Part shown: piece after piece, positions 63,931 through 64,000 of the stretch | Layout: each line of letters starts with the position of its first letter | Numbering within the stretch: position 1 is the stretch's first letter | DNA from: UBA7803 sp040219935 | GTDB taxonomy: Bacteria > Pseudomonadota > Gammaproteobacteria > Pseudomonadales > Azotimanducaceae | Assembly (NCBI GenBank): GCA_040219935.1 | Contig: JAVJUA010000080.1 | Location: 89,620 to 153,619, forward strand | Length of the DNA: 64,000 bases | Direction of reading: 5' to 3' | Made by a program: the position numbers and the translations under genes | The notes under the pieces: generated by a model | Told to the model about the DNA's origin: nothing | The model's input: the letters and a program-made list of their open reading frames with translations, nothing else | Databases searched by the model: none

Positions 63931-63963
63931 CTTCCGCGGAAGCCGCGCTCATTTTCCGCGGAA
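63931..63963. promoter_or_regulatory. Twin TTCCGCGGAA palindromes, candidate operators
   Basis: Two identical 10-bp palindromes, 63932-63941 (extended to 12 bp) and 63954-63963, centres 22 bp apart, about two helical turns. They lie in the 137-base gap after the MscS gene, so they would control a gene beyond the window or the end of this one. The regulator is unknown. No gene or other structure was seen in the rest of 63864-64000. Confidence 0.5.
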
Positions 63964-64000
63964 GGTGAGATTCAGGCGTGGTTGTCGGCTCATCGAGCGG

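Overview
The window is about two-thirds G+C, almost fully coding, and reads as one contiguous piece of chromosome from a free-living, aerobic Gram-negative bacterium. Outer-membrane markers (two TonB-dependent receptors, PqiABC, an RND pump, a predicted double beta-barrel) together with DUF748, Uup and a PqiABC-type operon suggest a high-GC gammaproteobacterium of environmental type. This placement is inferred from family content only. I see no rRNA, tRNA, CRISPR array, insertion sequence, phage gene or replication origin. No stretch longer than 300 bases lacks a gene.

Layout. 1-5145 (minus): a run from a periplasmic PQQ-type quinoprotein through an RDD membrane protein, a small membrane protein, a GFA zinc protein and a diiron MBL hydrolase to a DUF748/AsmA-like protein cut by the left edge. 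5255-7488 (plus): an LLM-class oxidoreductase and a family III CoA-transferase. 7506-11149 (minus): a TetR-controlled YbhGFSR-type ABC exporter with two tandem palindromic operators, divergent from an MFS transporter with an extra C-terminal domain (11376-13025). 13102-17706 (minus): an RND adaptor and pump plus a small secreted protein. 17829-20832 (plus): an acyl-CoA synthetase and an MFS transporter. 20863-24337 (minus): pqiA1-pqiA2-pqiB-pqiC. 24493-28325 (minus): a TonB receptor and a tandem beta-barrel protein.

28502-32491 (plus) is the most coherent catabolic unit: acyl-CoA synthetase, two half-MaoC hotdog proteins, a thiolase-fold protein lacking both catalytic cysteines, and a DUF35 Zn-ribbon/OB protein. 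This is the part list of the ChsH1/ChsH2/Ltp2 hydratase-aldolase that removes steroid side chains, with ChsH2 split into two genes. KatG (32698-34944) and a second TonB receptor follow.

37815-48935 is a mixed housekeeping/accessory stretch: DUF2087, GFA, NIPSNAP, secreted carbonic anhydrase, ABC-F Uup, MFS, SRPBCC, a PepE-GNAT fusion, L,D-transpeptidase, two unknowns, GST and enoyl-CoA hydratase. 49040-54959 is the least familiar stretch: a three-gene envelope operon ending in a divergent trypsin-like/discoidin-like protein, a HEAT-like secreted protein, and an ECF sigma factor coupled to an anti-sigma protein fused to a bactofilin-like domain with a strong in-frame internal ribosome site. 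54960-63863 carries a GMC oxidoreductase, acyl-CoA dehydrogenase, small Zn and membrane proteins, a cupin, a sulfotransferase, a GDT1 cation transporter, a secreted trypsin-like protease, an NHL-repeat lyase-like protein and an MscS channel. The right edge has twin palindromes, probably operators of a gene beyond the window.

Several genes (acyl-CoA synthetases, acyl-CoA dehydrogenase, CoA-transferase, enoyl-CoA hydratase, TonB receptors, MFS and RND/ABC exporters) fit uptake, CoA activation and breakdown of hydrophobic organic acids. The substrate cannot be read from the sequence.
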